A DNA stretch of 64,000 nt, taken from assembly GCA_021799475.1 (NCBI GenBank), contig JAJZAJ010000001.1, positions 1 to 64,000 of the forward strand. Direction: 5' to 3'. A program made the translations under genes and the position numbers. This stretch comes from Microcaldota archaeon (GTDB lineage Archaea; Micrarchaeota; Micrarchaeia; Micrarchaeales; Micrarchaeaceae). Below, piece after piece: positions 8,903-17,235 of this stretch; the stretch's first letter is position 1; every line of letters begins with the position of its first letter. The notes beneath the pieces were generated by a model. It made no database searches, was not told the DNA's origin, and saw only the letters and a program-made list of their open reading frames with translations.

Positions 8903-9169
8903 AGTAAATCAGCATAACTTTTCATAGCATAACAATAAATAGAATGCGTAAGCTGAGGCTCCTGTACTAGTAAGCTGCCTTCTATATATGCTATCTTACT
9001 GGAATGTCGTATAAAACTTATCCGCCTGCTTCTGGAGTTACAAGCATATACTTCCACATTCAGCGACTTTAAGATTGCCGCGCTCATCAAGGAGGCAATA
9101 GGCCCAGTGTGACAGCATAGGCTTTTACGCAATATATTTATACATTAGCTGCCAATGAGGTGCGATTGG

Positions 9170-9460
9170 ATGGCAGAGTTGCTGGTTCAGTGCAGTGTTG
9201 CGCCAGGAGTTTTCTCCACTGAATTTCTGATAAGCATAAAGAGAGCAGATGGTTCGCTATCCTTCACATACCTTGACAGTAACCTAGTGCAGGTTAAGCG
9301 TACTCCCGCACGCGGAGAGAAGGAAGAGGGTAAAGTTGCTGTAGACTTGCTTGCCGTAAAAGGTGAGAATGCCACAATAAGGCTCCGCGGCACGGATGGA
9401 ATGTTTGAAAGCGCAGGATTAATCGTCCGCAAGAGTAGTCTCCTGCGCGGCAAAGCCTGA
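9170..9460 (+). CDS. conserved-looking hypothetical protein (about 96 aa)
   Basis: I do not recognise this family. The predicted protein is soluble, rich in beta-branched residues and charged turns, and has no Cys pair or membrane segment. ATG 9170 is preferred over ATG 9155, because GAGGTG lies eight bases before it and a TATA box (TATTTATAC, 9134-9142) lies about 30 bases upstream. The 250 bases before it, up to the hydrolase gene, hold no other supported feature. Confidence 0.5.
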   Translation: MAELLVQCSVAPGVFSTEFLISIKRADGSLSFTYLDSNLVQVKRTPARGEKEEGKVAVDLLAVKGENATIRLRGTDGMFESAGLIVRKSSLLRGKA

Positions 9461-9573
9461 CATGACCAACATTCGCGCCTCTACCTTACCCGTGCGCCGT
9501 TTTGTAGCAAAGGTAACATGGAGCAAGGCAATGCATAAATGCAGGTTCCTTACAATCATACTAAAGTGGTTGA

Positions 9574-10170
9574 ATGCAGAACCTATTGACAATCGGGGAG
9601 AAGGCTCCGGAGATAAGGACAAAGGCGTGGTTTCCGAAAGACGGAAGAATCAAGGAGTTCACCCTCTCTGGACAGAAGGGAAAGTGGGTGATCGTGACAT
9701 TCTACCCTGGAGACTTCACATTCGTGTGCGCGACCGACATCGAGGCATTCACGGCTGTGCATGAGGATTTCGAAAAGAACGGCGCCGAAATCATCGCTAT
9801 AAGCACCGACAGCGTCTACTCGCATAAGGCATGGAGTGACAGTTCACCAAGGGTTAAGCAGAGCACGATCCCGCTTTTGGAGGACTTCAACAAGAGGATT
9901 TCCAGAGAATACGGCTTCATGAATGAGGAAAGCGGAGCGGCGAGGAGGGGCACGGTCATCATAGACCCAGATGGAGTTCTGCAGTATTTCTCAATACACA
10001 ATGATGCATTGGGAAAGGATGTTGATCATATTTTCACTGCGTTTATGGGCCTGAAGTATGTCAGGGACACCCGTGCCGCGGAGGGGCATATCTGTGCTAT
10101 ACCTGCCAACTGGAAGCTCGGGAAGCGCGCACTGGATATCGATATCGTCAACGACATCGGCAAGCTCTGA
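9574..10170 (+). CDS. 2-Cys peroxiredoxin (AhpC/Prx1 type)
   Basis: This peroxiredoxin reduces hydrogen peroxide and organic peroxides. The peroxidatic Cys52 sits in TFVCATD. The C-terminal resolving Cys174 lies in HICAIPANW, equivalent to the VCPANW motif of typical 2-Cys enzymes. Its length of 198 residues is normal for the AhpC group. No thioredoxin reductase or AhpF partner lies nearby. With the nickel SOD at 24.7 kb it forms part of the oxidative stress defence. Confidence 0.92.
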   Translation: MQNLLTIGEKAPEIRTKAWFPKDGRIKEFTLSGQKGKWVIVTFYPGDFTFVCATDIEAFTAVHEDFEKNGAEIIAISTDSVYSHKAWSDSSPRVKQSTIPLLEDFNKRISREYGFMNEESGAARRGTVIIDPDGVLQYFSIHNDALGKDVDHIFTAFMGLKYVRDTRAAEGHICAIPANWKLGKRALDIDIVNDIGKL

Positions 10171-10350
10171 TGACAGAGAAAGTAGAACCCGCCGCTCTTC
10201 CGTCGCATTGATTTCACCCGCGGGCTCAACATCCAAATCAATATGTTGCATTCGGCGCCTGAGTCTACATTGAACTTGTGGTCTCTATAGTCTCTCAGAA
10301 AGGAATTACACCATTACTTGCCGGAGGATCATTAGGACTGCATCTTGGTC

Positions 10351-11217
10351 TCACGGCACAGTTGTTATATTGGCCGGCACATTCCTGTTAACCGATGTGG
10401 CTACTATGTTTATTGCGGACAGCTGGTTATCCGACCATATTATGGATTCCGTGTCATTTAGCATAGTGTAGTAGGTGAATGAAATGCATTCGGCTAGCCC
10501 AATGTTCGCCTGTATCTGGTTTTGCCCGTTGCCGTACGTGACTATTCCGTTGCCTATTATCATGTCACACGGGATACCGATCCTCTGTCTCATGCCTATG
10601 AACTTGAATTTCAGGCCGTTCTGGTTTGGACTGAAGGAATAACTGAGATTAAGCAGCGTGTTGCTGTTAGAAACCGGGCTTGACACACAGGTGTAGTTGT
10701 TTGGTGGAGAAGGCACTGGCTCGCGGCACACATATTCCGTCTTGTTGCCTACCAATATAGAGACAAGGTTCTCCTTCGTCGTGATATTCTGCGGCAGGAT
10801 GGTGCTCGCGGTTGATTCCGTCATCCTAATGTCATTTCCGGATTTCAAGAAGTTCGTAGTAAACTCATTATATGTGGATGTGGGGCCGGAACTGCCTCCA
10901 TTATATGTATTTAGGTAATTGCCTATAGATGTAATGTTCAGCTTCGTGTTATTCCTGAGGCCTTGTGACATGATGTTTGTGAGCGCTGAACCGTTTAGCG
11001 TCCCGGATGCGAACGCAGCCGCTATAGAGTCGTTCGGATATTGCTGCGTACCGGGCTGGGACGCCTGACCGCCGTATGACACGAAAATCCATACCGCTGC
11101 TATCGCTGCGACTATAATAACAGCGACAGAAAGCAGCATCCATGGAGGATGCGCTGCTCCGGATGACATGCCTTTCGCGATTCTAGAGTTGTTGACGTTG
11201 TTCAGTAAATCCACCAT
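10351..11217 (-). CDS. membrane-anchored extracellular hypothetical protein
   Basis: The 288-residue protein has a short cytoplasmic N-terminus and one transmembrane helix (residues about 29-47). A Ser/Thr/Asn-rich outer domain follows, with many N-x-S/T sites and several Cys that could form disulfides. No known domain is visible. It resembles the protein at 41515-42120 in layout (one N-terminal helix and a polar outer domain), though the sequences are not obviously related. A minus-strand TATA (ATATATTTTC) precedes the start. Confidence 0.6.
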   Translation of the reverse strand: MVDLLNNVNNSRIAKGMSSGAAHPPWMLLSVAVIIVAAIAAVWIFVSYGGQASQPGTQQYPNDSIAAAFASGTLNGSALTNIMSQGLRNNTKLNITSIGNYLNTYNGGSSGPTSTYNEFTTNFLKSGNDIRMTESTASTILPQNITTKENLVSILVGNKTEYVCREPVPSPPNNYTCVSSPVSNSNTLLNLSYSFSPNQNGLKFKFIGMRQRIGIPCDMIIGNGIVTYGNGQNQIQANIGLAECISFTYYTMLNDTESIIWSDNQLSAINIVATSVNRNVPANITTVP

Positions 11218-11328
11218 GATTTATTTGTAGAGCGTATTGAAAATATATAAATGTGACCTATTGAAGAGCGCATAGTGTAAAAGCATCGATGGCTCACGCT
11301 ACGCTCTTCGATCATTACACAGACAGGC

Positions 11329-11469
11329 TCAGCCCCCTATCTTGAACATCTTAGTTCCGCAGACTCCGCAGGTGCCAGTCTTCGCCTTCTTTCCATTCTT
11401 CATGGTCACCTCCTTCGCATCCTTCATGTCCCTCTTGGCCTTGCACTTAACGCAATACGCTTCTACCAT
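11329..11469 (-). CDS. DUF5679-type zinc-ribbon protein (46 aa)
   Basis: The 46-residue product has two Cys pairs (YCVKC near the start and CGVCG near the end) around a basic middle with the pattern KEVTMKNGKKA. This is the hallmark of the small DUF5679 zinc ribbons found across archaea. The function is unknown; a nucleic-acid-binding role is suspected. It is too short for most ORF callers. The start is ATG at 11469 after GGCGAG. Confidence 0.8.
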   Translation of the reverse strand: MVEAYCVKCKAKRDMKDAKEVTMKNGKKAKTGTCGVCGTKMFKIGG

Positions 11470-11570
11470 ATTCTCGCCTTTGTACATGTATTATAGATAC
11501 TGCTCTATATAAAAACATTGCTGCGGAGGCTCTCTATCGTCCCGCCTGTCGAACCTGAGCAATAATGCCA

Positions 11571-12083
11571 TTAAACATTCAGTGCGCGGGCAATGCGCCT
11601 GAATTCCCTTATCCTGACAATAGCGGCCCCCCTTATAGGGAAACTTGCGACAAACACTTTTGCATTCCCGATATCCTCTTGGAAGCCGAGCCTGAAATCG
11701 TTTTTACCGGAAAATCTGGCATAGGTAACCTTTCCTATGAAGCATACGATTTTCGGCTTATTCCGGGATATGATGCCCGCTATCTTCCTTACGCCTTTCT
11801 TCTCTTCCCCTTTTTCAAGTAGACTAGTATCCCTTGTCGGTCTCTCTATGATATTGATGAAATTATAGTTGTATTTCTGCATGAACTTTTCCTCGTAAAA
11901 CTTCTTTAAATTCCCGTCCTCCCGTAAATCATCTATTTTTTCATTTATGAGGCCGGACCTGTTGAGCAGGTACCATAGAGTTTTGTTGTTCGAGAAAGGG
12001 ACGCCTCTCCGGTAAGAGCCGTTATGCGGATTTATCCCTACAAAAAGTATCAGGGGTTTATAGGAAATTTTATATTTTATCAT
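11571..12083 (-). CDS. uracil-DNA glycosylase superfamily protein (Mug/TDG-like)
   Basis: The 170-residue protein has a GINP motif near residue 17 and a downstream PFSNN stretch, like the active-site region of mismatch-specific glycosylases. A strand (IVCFIGK) and a late SFPIRGAA segment stand where the family has its leucine-loop motif. It may remove uracil or thymine from mispairs with G. The start lies 74 bases from the divergent ABC ATPase gene, so the two share a promoter region. Confidence 0.6.
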   Translation of the reverse strand: MIKYKISYKPLILFVGINPHNGSYRRGVPFSNNKTLWYLLNRSGLINEKIDDLREDGNLKKFYEEKFMQKYNYNFINIIERPTRDTSLLEKGEEKKGVRKIAGIISRNKPKIVCFIGKVTYARFSGKNDFRLGFQEDIGNAKVFVASFPIRGAAIVRIREFRRIARALNV

Positions 12084-12157
12084 CTTGCTCTGGGTTCAAT
12101 TTTCGTGATAAGAATAAATAACCTGCAGTCTGATATTCCTGATAGTATTAAGCACGC

Positions 12158-13141
12158 TTGGTGAGTCTTACGAATGTGATAGAAACGCATGAGCTTACGA
12201 AGAGGTTTGGGGAGCTCGTTGCTGTAAACAGGATCAACCTGAAGATTGAAGAAGGAGAGATATTCGGGCTTCTGGGCCCCAACGGCGCGGGAAAAACGAC
12301 TACGCTGTCTATGCTTGCCACACTGCTTCCGCCTACCGAAGGTAGCGCAGAAGTCAACAGGTTCGATGTGGTCAGACAGTCTTCGCAGGTAAGGCACAGC
12401 ATAGGCTTCGTATTCCAGGATCCGAGTTCCGACGACCTGCTGACGGGAAAGGAAAACCTTTACCTGCATGCGCTCATGTACGGAGTCGAGATGAAGAATA
12501 TCGAGAGAAAGATCGCAGAGGTACTGAAGCTCGTAGACCTGACTGACAGGCAAAATGAAAGGATGAAAAATTATTCTGGAGGGATGAGGAGAAGGCTGGA
12601 GCTGGCAAGGGGGCTTTTGCACGAACCCAAAATCCTGTTTCTGGATGAGCCCACTCTTGGACTGGATCCGCAGACCAGAGTGCATCTTTGGGGGTACATA
12701 AAGAAATTATCTAAGGAGAAAAAGGTAACTGTGATAATAACAACGCATTATATGGAGGAGGCGGATGAGCTCTGCGACAGGGTTGCGATAATCGACCATG
12801 GCAAGATAGTCGCGATGGATACGCCGATGAACCTAAAGAGGAATCTCGGTGGGGATGTGGTGCGCATTAAGGTAAAAAAGCCAAATATGGCAGCTGTCAA
12901 GAAGCTTAAGTACGTGAAACATGCAAAGCGGGAAGGCGATTCGGTGATATTGACGGTGAATGATGCAGGTTCTCACTTACAGGAGATATTGGGCAAGCTC
13001 GGCAAAATAGAGAGCGTCGAGTCGAGGTCGCCGACATTGAACGACGTATTCATGCATTACACCGGCAGCGGGATACGCGATGCTGACGCTGAAGGAGGGT
13101 ACTTCGAAAGGATTATACATTCGCAGGCCAACAACAGATAA
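12158..13141 (+). CDS. ABC transporter ATP-binding protein (DrrA-like)
   Basis: This nucleotide-binding subunit has Walker A (GPNGAGKTT, residues 40-48), the signature YSGGMRRR (Ser140) and Walker B (LFLDEPT, Asp163-Glu164). A C-terminal 80-residue domain is typical of the daunorubicin-resistance/ABC-2 export group. The start is uncertain: TTG 12158, GTG 12161 or GTG 12176, the last just before the conserved ETHELTKRFG strand. It is followed 15 bases later by its permease. Confidence 0.92.
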   Translation: MVSLTNVIETHELTKRFGELVAVNRINLKIEEGEIFGLLGPNGAGKTTTLSMLATLLPPTEGSAEVNRFDVVRQSSQVRHSIGFVFQDPSSDDLLTGKENLYLHALMYGVEMKNIERKIAEVLKLVDLTDRQNERMKNYSGGMRRRLELARGLLHEPKILFLDEPTLGLDPQTRVHLWGYIKKLSKEKKVTVIITTHYMEEADELCDRVAIIDHGKIVAMDTPMNLKRNLGGDVVRIKVKKPNMAAVKKLKYVKHAKREGDSVILTVNDAGSHLQEILGKLGKIESVESRSPTLNDVFMHYTGSGIRDADAEGGYFERIIHSQANNR

Positions 13142-13156
13142 CAAAAATGTGATGAT

Positions 13157-13921
13157 ATGAGCGAACTCAGCGGACTCTATGCCCTTTGGTACAGGGAGTT
13201 CAAGGTGTTCCTCAGGGAACGCTCCAGAATAGTCTCTTCGCTGGTGCAGCCATTGATGTGGCTGGTAATATTCGGCGGTGGGCTTAGCTCCAGCATCCTG
13301 CTTACCGGAGTTCCATCAGGCATAAACTACCAGTCCTTCATATTCCCTGGAATAATGTGCATGACGGTGCTGTTTGGCTCGTTATTCTTTGGGTTGTACA
13401 TAATAATGGACAAAAGGGTTGATTTCCTTAAGGAGGTGCTTGTTGCTCCGCTTGGCAGGACCACGATATTCTTCGGCAAGGTTCTTGGAGGGAGCACTGA
13501 TGGCTTCATACAGGTCATTATACTATTGATTCTCGGGACTTTCCTGTTCAATATCCATCTGACGCTTTATTCTCTCGTAATAACGCTTATAGTAGTCGCT
13601 TTGCTCCTGATTTCGATAACAAGCCTTGGGCTTACGATAGGCGCGCTGATGAGCAGCCCAGAAGGGTTTGGGCTCATAACCAGTTTTGTCATATTCCCCC
13701 TGTTCTTCCTGAGCGGCGCGCTCTTTCCGATAAAGAATCTCCCGAGCTGGCTGTATGTCTTCGTTTCGATAAATCCGGTTTCCTATGCAGTTGACGCCCT
13801 GCGCACCGTGATACTGGGAGTCGGCAGCTTCGGGCTTGCGAAAGACCTTGCTGTTCTCGTGGTCTTCGCTCTCGTCATGCTTTTCATAGGCACCGAGGCG
13901 TTCAAAAGAATGAAGTTTTAA
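13157..13921 (+). CDS. ABC-2 type transporter permease
   Basis: The 254-residue membrane subunit has six hydrophobic segments and the family's conserved tail region (FFLSGALFPIKNLP and NPVSYAVDALR). Together with the upstream ATPase it forms an exporter of the DrrAB/ABC-2 type, perhaps for a drug, lipid or polysaccharide. The start ATG follows GTGAT with a three-base spacer. Confidence 0.92.
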   Translation: MSELSGLYALWYREFKVFLRERSRIVSSLVQPLMWLVIFGGGLSSSILLTGVPSGINYQSFIFPGIMCMTVLFGSLFFGLYIIMDKRVDFLKEVLVAPLGRTTIFFGKVLGGSTDGFIQVIILLILGTFLFNIHLTLYSLVITLIVVALLLISITSLGLTIGALMSSPEGFGLITSFVIFPLFFLSGALFPIKNLPSWLYVFVSINPVSYAVDALRTVILGVGSFGLAKDLAVLVVFALVMLFIGTEAFKRMKF

Positions 13922-13929
13922 ACCGATAG

Positions 13930-13943
13930 CGGGAACTTTCCCG
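13930..13943 (+). terminator. inverted repeat after ABC permease
   Basis: A perfect 6-bp inverted repeat (CGGGAA-CT-TTCCCG) lies eight bases after the permease stop, inside a wider ACCG...CGGT context. No T-run follows, so it may be a processing or transcript-stability element rather than a classical terminator. Confidence 0.35.
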
Positions 13944-14074
13944 GTAGCGAGATAAAAATAATGGTAGAAACAAAGATATATAAACGAAAAAAGACAGATA
14001 GGCATGAAATCCATATTGAAACAGGCACCATCCCAAGTAATGGCGCGCTCATATGGATATAGTGCTTCTGCAGT

Positions 14075-14149
14075 GGACCCGTAACTCAGGTTGGCTAGAG
14101 TGGAAGGCTTTTAACCTTCAAGTCGTGGGTTCAAATCCCACCGGGTCCG
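14075..14149 (+). tRNA. tRNA-Lys (UUU)
   Basis: A full cloverleaf can be drawn: acceptor GGACCCG with CGGGTCC, anticodon stem GAAGG/CCTTC with loop CTTTTAA (anticodon TTT), T arm GTGGG-TTCAAAT-CCCAC and discriminator G. No CCA is encoded. A TATA-like TATGGATATAG lies about 20 bases upstream. Confidence 0.95.
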
Positions 14150-14186
14150 CTTAAATAAATTTGTTGGAGAAAGAAACGGTTATTGT

Positions 14187-14285
14187 GCCAAGGTGGCGGA
14201 ATCTGGTAACGCGCGTGCCTGGAATTTTATATGCTCGAAAGCACGTGTCCTTCGGGACTTTAGGGTTCAAATCCCTACCTTGGCG
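14187..14285 (+). tRNA. tRNA-Ser (GGA) with a short intron
   Basis: The acceptor is GCCAAGG/CCTTGGC with discriminator G. A long variable arm (GTCC-TTCG-GGAC) marks a class II tRNA. The anticodon stem is CGTGC/GCACG. The mature loop CTGGAAA (anticodon GGA) is obtained only if 15 nt (14225-14239) are removed between positions 37 and 38, the usual archaeal intron site. G as discriminator fits serine rather than leucine. Confidence 0.85.
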
Positions 14286-14574
14286 TTTATGTTAGGCAGA
14301 AAACGCAGTACAAAAGTAACAGCATTCAGAGCTTGGAAGAGAGGGTTTGCATCATCAGCCGATAAAATGCATCTCTCCGGTTCTTCGGTGCAATGTTTTT
14401 GGGAGCTGAAACCGCGGGAAGAATCGCGGCTTTTGGACTCTGCGCAGATAACACACAACCGGCACATGAAAATAAAGCTTTAAATACCTTAAATAAAGAG
14501 GGATAACGATTATTCTACATCAGCAGGACAATCACTGACAGGCTAATCCTGAAGGCAGTTAATCCTGCTAAAAG
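14286..14574. other. spacer between tRNA-Ser and uS13 with promoter
   Basis: A 64-codon frame runs through here but has no recognisable protein features. A CCGCG/CGCGG hairpin lies near 14411-14428. A TATA box (CTTTAAATACC, 14478-14488) stands about 90 bases before the uS13 start and probably drives the ribosomal protein operon. Nothing else can be supported. Confidence 0.4.
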
Positions 14575-15243
14575 GTGCATGAATTGGCAGATGCTAAAGA
14601 ATCAAAAGAGGTAAAGGAGCAGGGCAAAAAAGACGAGCCTAAAAAGGCAGCTCCTGCAGGAGGCCACGCACACGAGAAGAAAGAAAAAGACCAGCACCAG
14701 AAAAGCACCACCTCTATAATCAGGATTTCCGGAAAAGACATAAACGGGGAGCTCAGCATCACGAGGGCACTGGATCAGATAAAGGGCGTCGGCAGCAGCA
14801 TGGCATATGCGCTGTCGGTAGCCATAGAACAAAAGCTTAACATCCCGAGGAACACGCAGATGCTGACGCTATCGGAGCAGCAGATCGAAAGCATCGAGGA
14901 TATTATCAAGAGCCCTGCAGACTACGGAATACCTACTTATCTGCTGAACAGGAATAAAGATATGGAAACGGGCAAGAACATACATGTTGTAAGCAACGAC
15001 CTCATATTTGCGACAAGGCAGGACATAAACAAGGACGTTACGATACAGGTGTGGAGAGGATACAGGCACCAGTATGGGCAAAAGGTCCGTGGCCAGCATA
15101 CAAGGACTAAGGGAAGAACGGGCAGGACCATTGGAGTTATGAAGAAATCTGCCGTACCTGGTAAACCAGCAGCAGCTGGAGGCACAGCCCAAGCAGAAGG
15201 AAAGAAGGAGTCGAAGCCAGCAGCAGCGGCTGCGGCGAAATGA
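14575..15243 (+). CDS. rps13: 30S ribosomal protein S13 (uS13) with long tails
   Basis: The core (residues about 45-195) matches uS13, with the helix-two-turn-helix region GVGSSMAYAL and the C-terminal GQHTRTKGRTG that contacts the 30S head. The protein has an unusually long Lys/Glu-rich N-terminal extension (about 40 residues) and an Ala/Lys-rich C-terminal tail. The start is uncertain. GTG 14575 is one option, but TTG 14584 lies seven bases after AGGTG and may be the true start. It is the first gene of the uS13-uS4-uS11 operon. Confidence 0.93.
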   Translation: MHELADAKESKEVKEQGKKDEPKKAAPAGGHAHEKKEKDQHQKSTTSIIRISGKDINGELSITRALDQIKGVGSSMAYALSVAIEQKLNIPRNTQMLTLSEQQIESIEDIIKSPADYGIPTYLLNRNKDMETGKNIHVVSNDLIFATRQDINKDVTIQVWRGYRHQYGQKVRGQHTRTKGRTGRTIGVMKKSAVPGKPAAAGGTAQAEGKKESKPAAAAAAK

Positions 15244-15251
15244 GTGATTGA

Positions 15252-15815
15252 ATGGGCGCACCGAAAAGAAATAGAAGAACTTATGATAAGCCAAAGGAGA
15301 TATGGAACCTGCAGAGGATCAACACAGACAATGCTTTGAGGGAGGAATTCGGCCTTAGAAGCATGAGGGAGCTCTGGAAAGCACAGACGGAGATAAGCAG
15401 GATAAGAGGAAATGTAAGGGCGCTCCTGTCAGGTGCAGGCACTGCGCAGGGAGTGAAGGAGAGGATGCTTGACAGGCTTTCGAGATTCGGCATCGCTAGC
15501 AGAAACGCAACACTCGATGACCTGCTCGATCTAAAGGAAAACGCGCTTCTTGCCAGAAGGCTTCAATCCGTTGTCTTTAAGAAAGGCCTTGCGAAGACTC
15601 CGAAGCAGGCAAGGCAGCTCATAGTGCATGGCCACATATCGGTAAAAGGCAGGCGCGTCAATGTGCCGAGCTATCTCGTTTCTATAGATGAAGAGGCGCA
15701 TGTAGGATATTACAAACCAATAGACATAGGCATGAAAAACGTTTCTGCCGCCGGAGCTGAACATGATGCGCCTGGCGCAGAGGAAAGCACGCCTGCGCAG
15801 GAAAAGGATAAGTGA
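15252..15815 (+). CDS. rps4: 30S ribosomal protein S4 (uS4)
   Basis: The 187-residue protein shows the archaeal uS4 pattern: an N-terminal [11 protein letters not shown] segment and an S4 RNA-binding domain around [21 protein letters not shown] (split here as [10 protein letters not shown] and HGHISVKG). It binds 16S rRNA early in small-subunit assembly. GTGAT three bases before ATG 15252 is a clear ribosome site. It overlaps the uS11 reading region by a few bases. Confidence 0.96.
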   Translation: MGAPKRNRRTYDKPKEIWNLQRINTDNALREEFGLRSMRELWKAQTEISRIRGNVRALLSGAGTAQGVKERMLDRLSRFGIASRNATLDDLLDLKENALLARRLQSVVFKKGLAKTPKQARQLIVHGHISVKGRRVNVPSYLVSIDEEAHVGYYKPIDIGMKNVSAAGAEHDAPGAEESTPAQEKDK

Positions 15816-15820
15816 GCGTA

Positions 15821-16333
15821 ATGGGAGGAAACAAGGGAGGGAAGGTTAAAAAGACGAAGGAGACTCCGGCCGGAGCGGCTGTGCAGAAGAAGAAGGAAAT
15901 AGTCTCATATGAAGCCAAAGCAATGGAAGAGATGAAAGCGAAACCCCGTCCTGAAAGATGGGCGAATGCGCACGTCTATTCCTCAAAGAACGACACCATA
16001 ATAACGCTGACAGACCTGAGCGGGGCTGAGACCATAGCGGTGGGCAGCGGCGGCATGATGGTCACCAATGACTCGCAGGAGGGCAGCGCTTATGCAGCGA
16101 TGCAGGCAGCATATAGAGTAGCGGCCGCGGCGAAGGAGAAAGGAATAACCGTAATCAATATACTTGTAAGGGCGCCTGGAGGCCATGGCTCAAAGACTCC
16201 GGGATCTGGAGCGCAGGCCGTCGTGAGAGTGCTTGCAAGGTCCGGCCTGAGAGTAAACAGGATAGCGGATGTGACGCCGATACCGACAGACAGCACAAGA
16301 AGACCTGGAGGAAAGAGAGGAAGGAGAGTATAA
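15821..16333 (+). CDS. rps11: 30S ribosomal protein S11 (uS11)
   Basis: This platform protein of the small subunit shows the conserved segments [25 protein letters not shown] and the C-terminal [15 protein letters not shown] with basic tail. ATG 15821 is chosen over GTG 15812, since GTGA lies five bases before it. It carries a roughly 40-residue Lys/Ala/Gly-rich N-terminal extension. In most archaea rpoD, L18e, L13 and S9 follow; here the cluster stops. Confidence 0.96.
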   Translation: MGGNKGGKVKKTKETPAGAAVQKKKEIVSYEAKAMEEMKAKPRPERWANAHVYSSKNDTIITLTDLSGAETIAVGSGGMMVTNDSQEGSAYAAMQAAYRVAAAAKEKGITVINILVRAPGGHGSKTPGSGAQAVVRVLARSGLRVNRIADVTPIPTDSTRRPGGKRGRRV

Positions 16334-16448
16334 GCTGTAAGCAAGCGACAATAGCATATCCTATCTGAGGTCGGTAAACAGCTTTCTTTTGGCACATCCC
16401 GTTCTGTTCTCCATCATTCCATGAGAGCTAGGTCCTTTTGATTTTTGA

Positions 16449-16934
16449 CTATCCCCTCAGCCTCGCGCTGAACGGCTTGATGAACGCCACAAATGACACT
16501 CCATTCATGATGTACGCCCTTCCGCCCTTCCATCTGGTGTGGAAGCCCAGCTTCTCCATCAGCAGCGCATCGTCCTTCTTCAGTCCCTTTATGTAATACT
16601 CCCTTGTGCCGCTGCCTCCGGCAACGTCGAATATCCCTGCAAAATAGCTTGCAGAATAGCCGTTCTTGTACTTGAATATCACGGCTTTGCGTTCCAATGC
16701 CCTGTCAAAGAGCTTCTTCAGCTTCGAGTTATAGAAATATGACAGCGTTCCGTGCTCCGTCTCTTCCGTAAGTATACGGTTTGGCTCCACCCCGTACTTA
16801 TCCATGACAAGCTTCAGGAACTTCGCCGATACAGCTTCCTCCTTAGAGATTACACCTATAGCATCGCATTCGCTGTAGGAGTAGATGCCGAGCATGTACG
16901 CGACATCGGGACTGAGCTTCAGCTTCTTTGACAT
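16449..16934 (-). CDS. stand-alone LAGLIDADG-like domain protein
   Basis: The 161-residue protein has two segments shaped like LAGLIDADG helices: AYMLGIYSYSECD (residues 12-24) and YFAGIFDVAGGS (97-108, Asp103). Homing endonucleases use one acidic residue from each helix. Here the first helix ends in Ser/Glu/Cys, so catalysis may be lost or altered. It is not inserted in another gene. It may be a domesticated DNA- or RNA-binding relative with a regulatory role. Confidence 0.55.
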   Translation of the reverse strand: MSKKLKLSPDVAYMLGIYSYSECDAIGVISKEEAVSAKFLKLVMDKYGVEPNRILTEETEHGTLSYFYNSKLKKLFDRALERKAVIFKYKNGYSASYFAGIFDVAGGSGTREYYIKGLKKDDALLMEKLGFHTRWKGGRAYIMNGVSFVAFIKPFSARLRG

Positions 16935-16983
16935 GAGCTTATTTGCCAGATATCTTATTTAATCTTAATGTAAAATACGCATC

Positions 16984-17106
16984 AATGATAAGGAAAATGA
17001 CTACGCAGAGGTGACAAAGGCGGCTTACAATAAAGTTGCCAGATGGTATGCCGAGCATCATGACCCTCATCTTTGGGATAGTGAATTTGACATATTAGAC
17101 GCATAT
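16984..17106 (+). pseudogene. truncated SAM-dependent methyltransferase fragment
   Basis: An open frame without a proper start encodes a segment with YNKVARWYAEHHD and a following FDILDAYL. This is the usual N-terminal helix of small class I methyltransferases. The frame runs into the right end of a transposon remnant at 17107 and stops 20 bases later. No SAM-binding glycine motif follows. The gene was probably disrupted or deleted on insertion. Confidence 0.45.
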
Positions 17107-17235
17107 TTGACATCCTCTCCCAACTGAAGGTTGGGAGATTCCCCTGCATCATGGATTCCAATCCTTTGCGCAGTGTATGTTTTCAATTCGTCGACAACCG
17201 CCTCCATTTGAGGTCTTATACTATCTCCCTGAACG
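17107..17235 (-). mobile_element. IS605-family remnant: TnpB C-terminus and right-end hairpin
   Basis: Read on the minus strand, the segment encodes RPQMEAVVDELKTYTAQR and then GIHDAGESPNLQLGED. This resembles the variable C-terminal tail of archaeal TnpB (OrfB) proteins. It overlaps an 8-bp hairpin (CTCCCAAC 17117-17124 with GTTGGGAG 17130-17137) and ends with GATGTCAA, like IS605-family right ends, where TCAA is the cleavage motif. The rest of TnpB is missing. The remnant reaches into the 3' end of the adjacent antitoxin gene. Confidence 0.6.

Noticed and set aside
14290-14483. 64-codon frame between tRNA-Ser and uS13
   Set aside because: It has no ribosome site in the usual register and no protein-like features, and it continues from a frame that runs through the tRNA.
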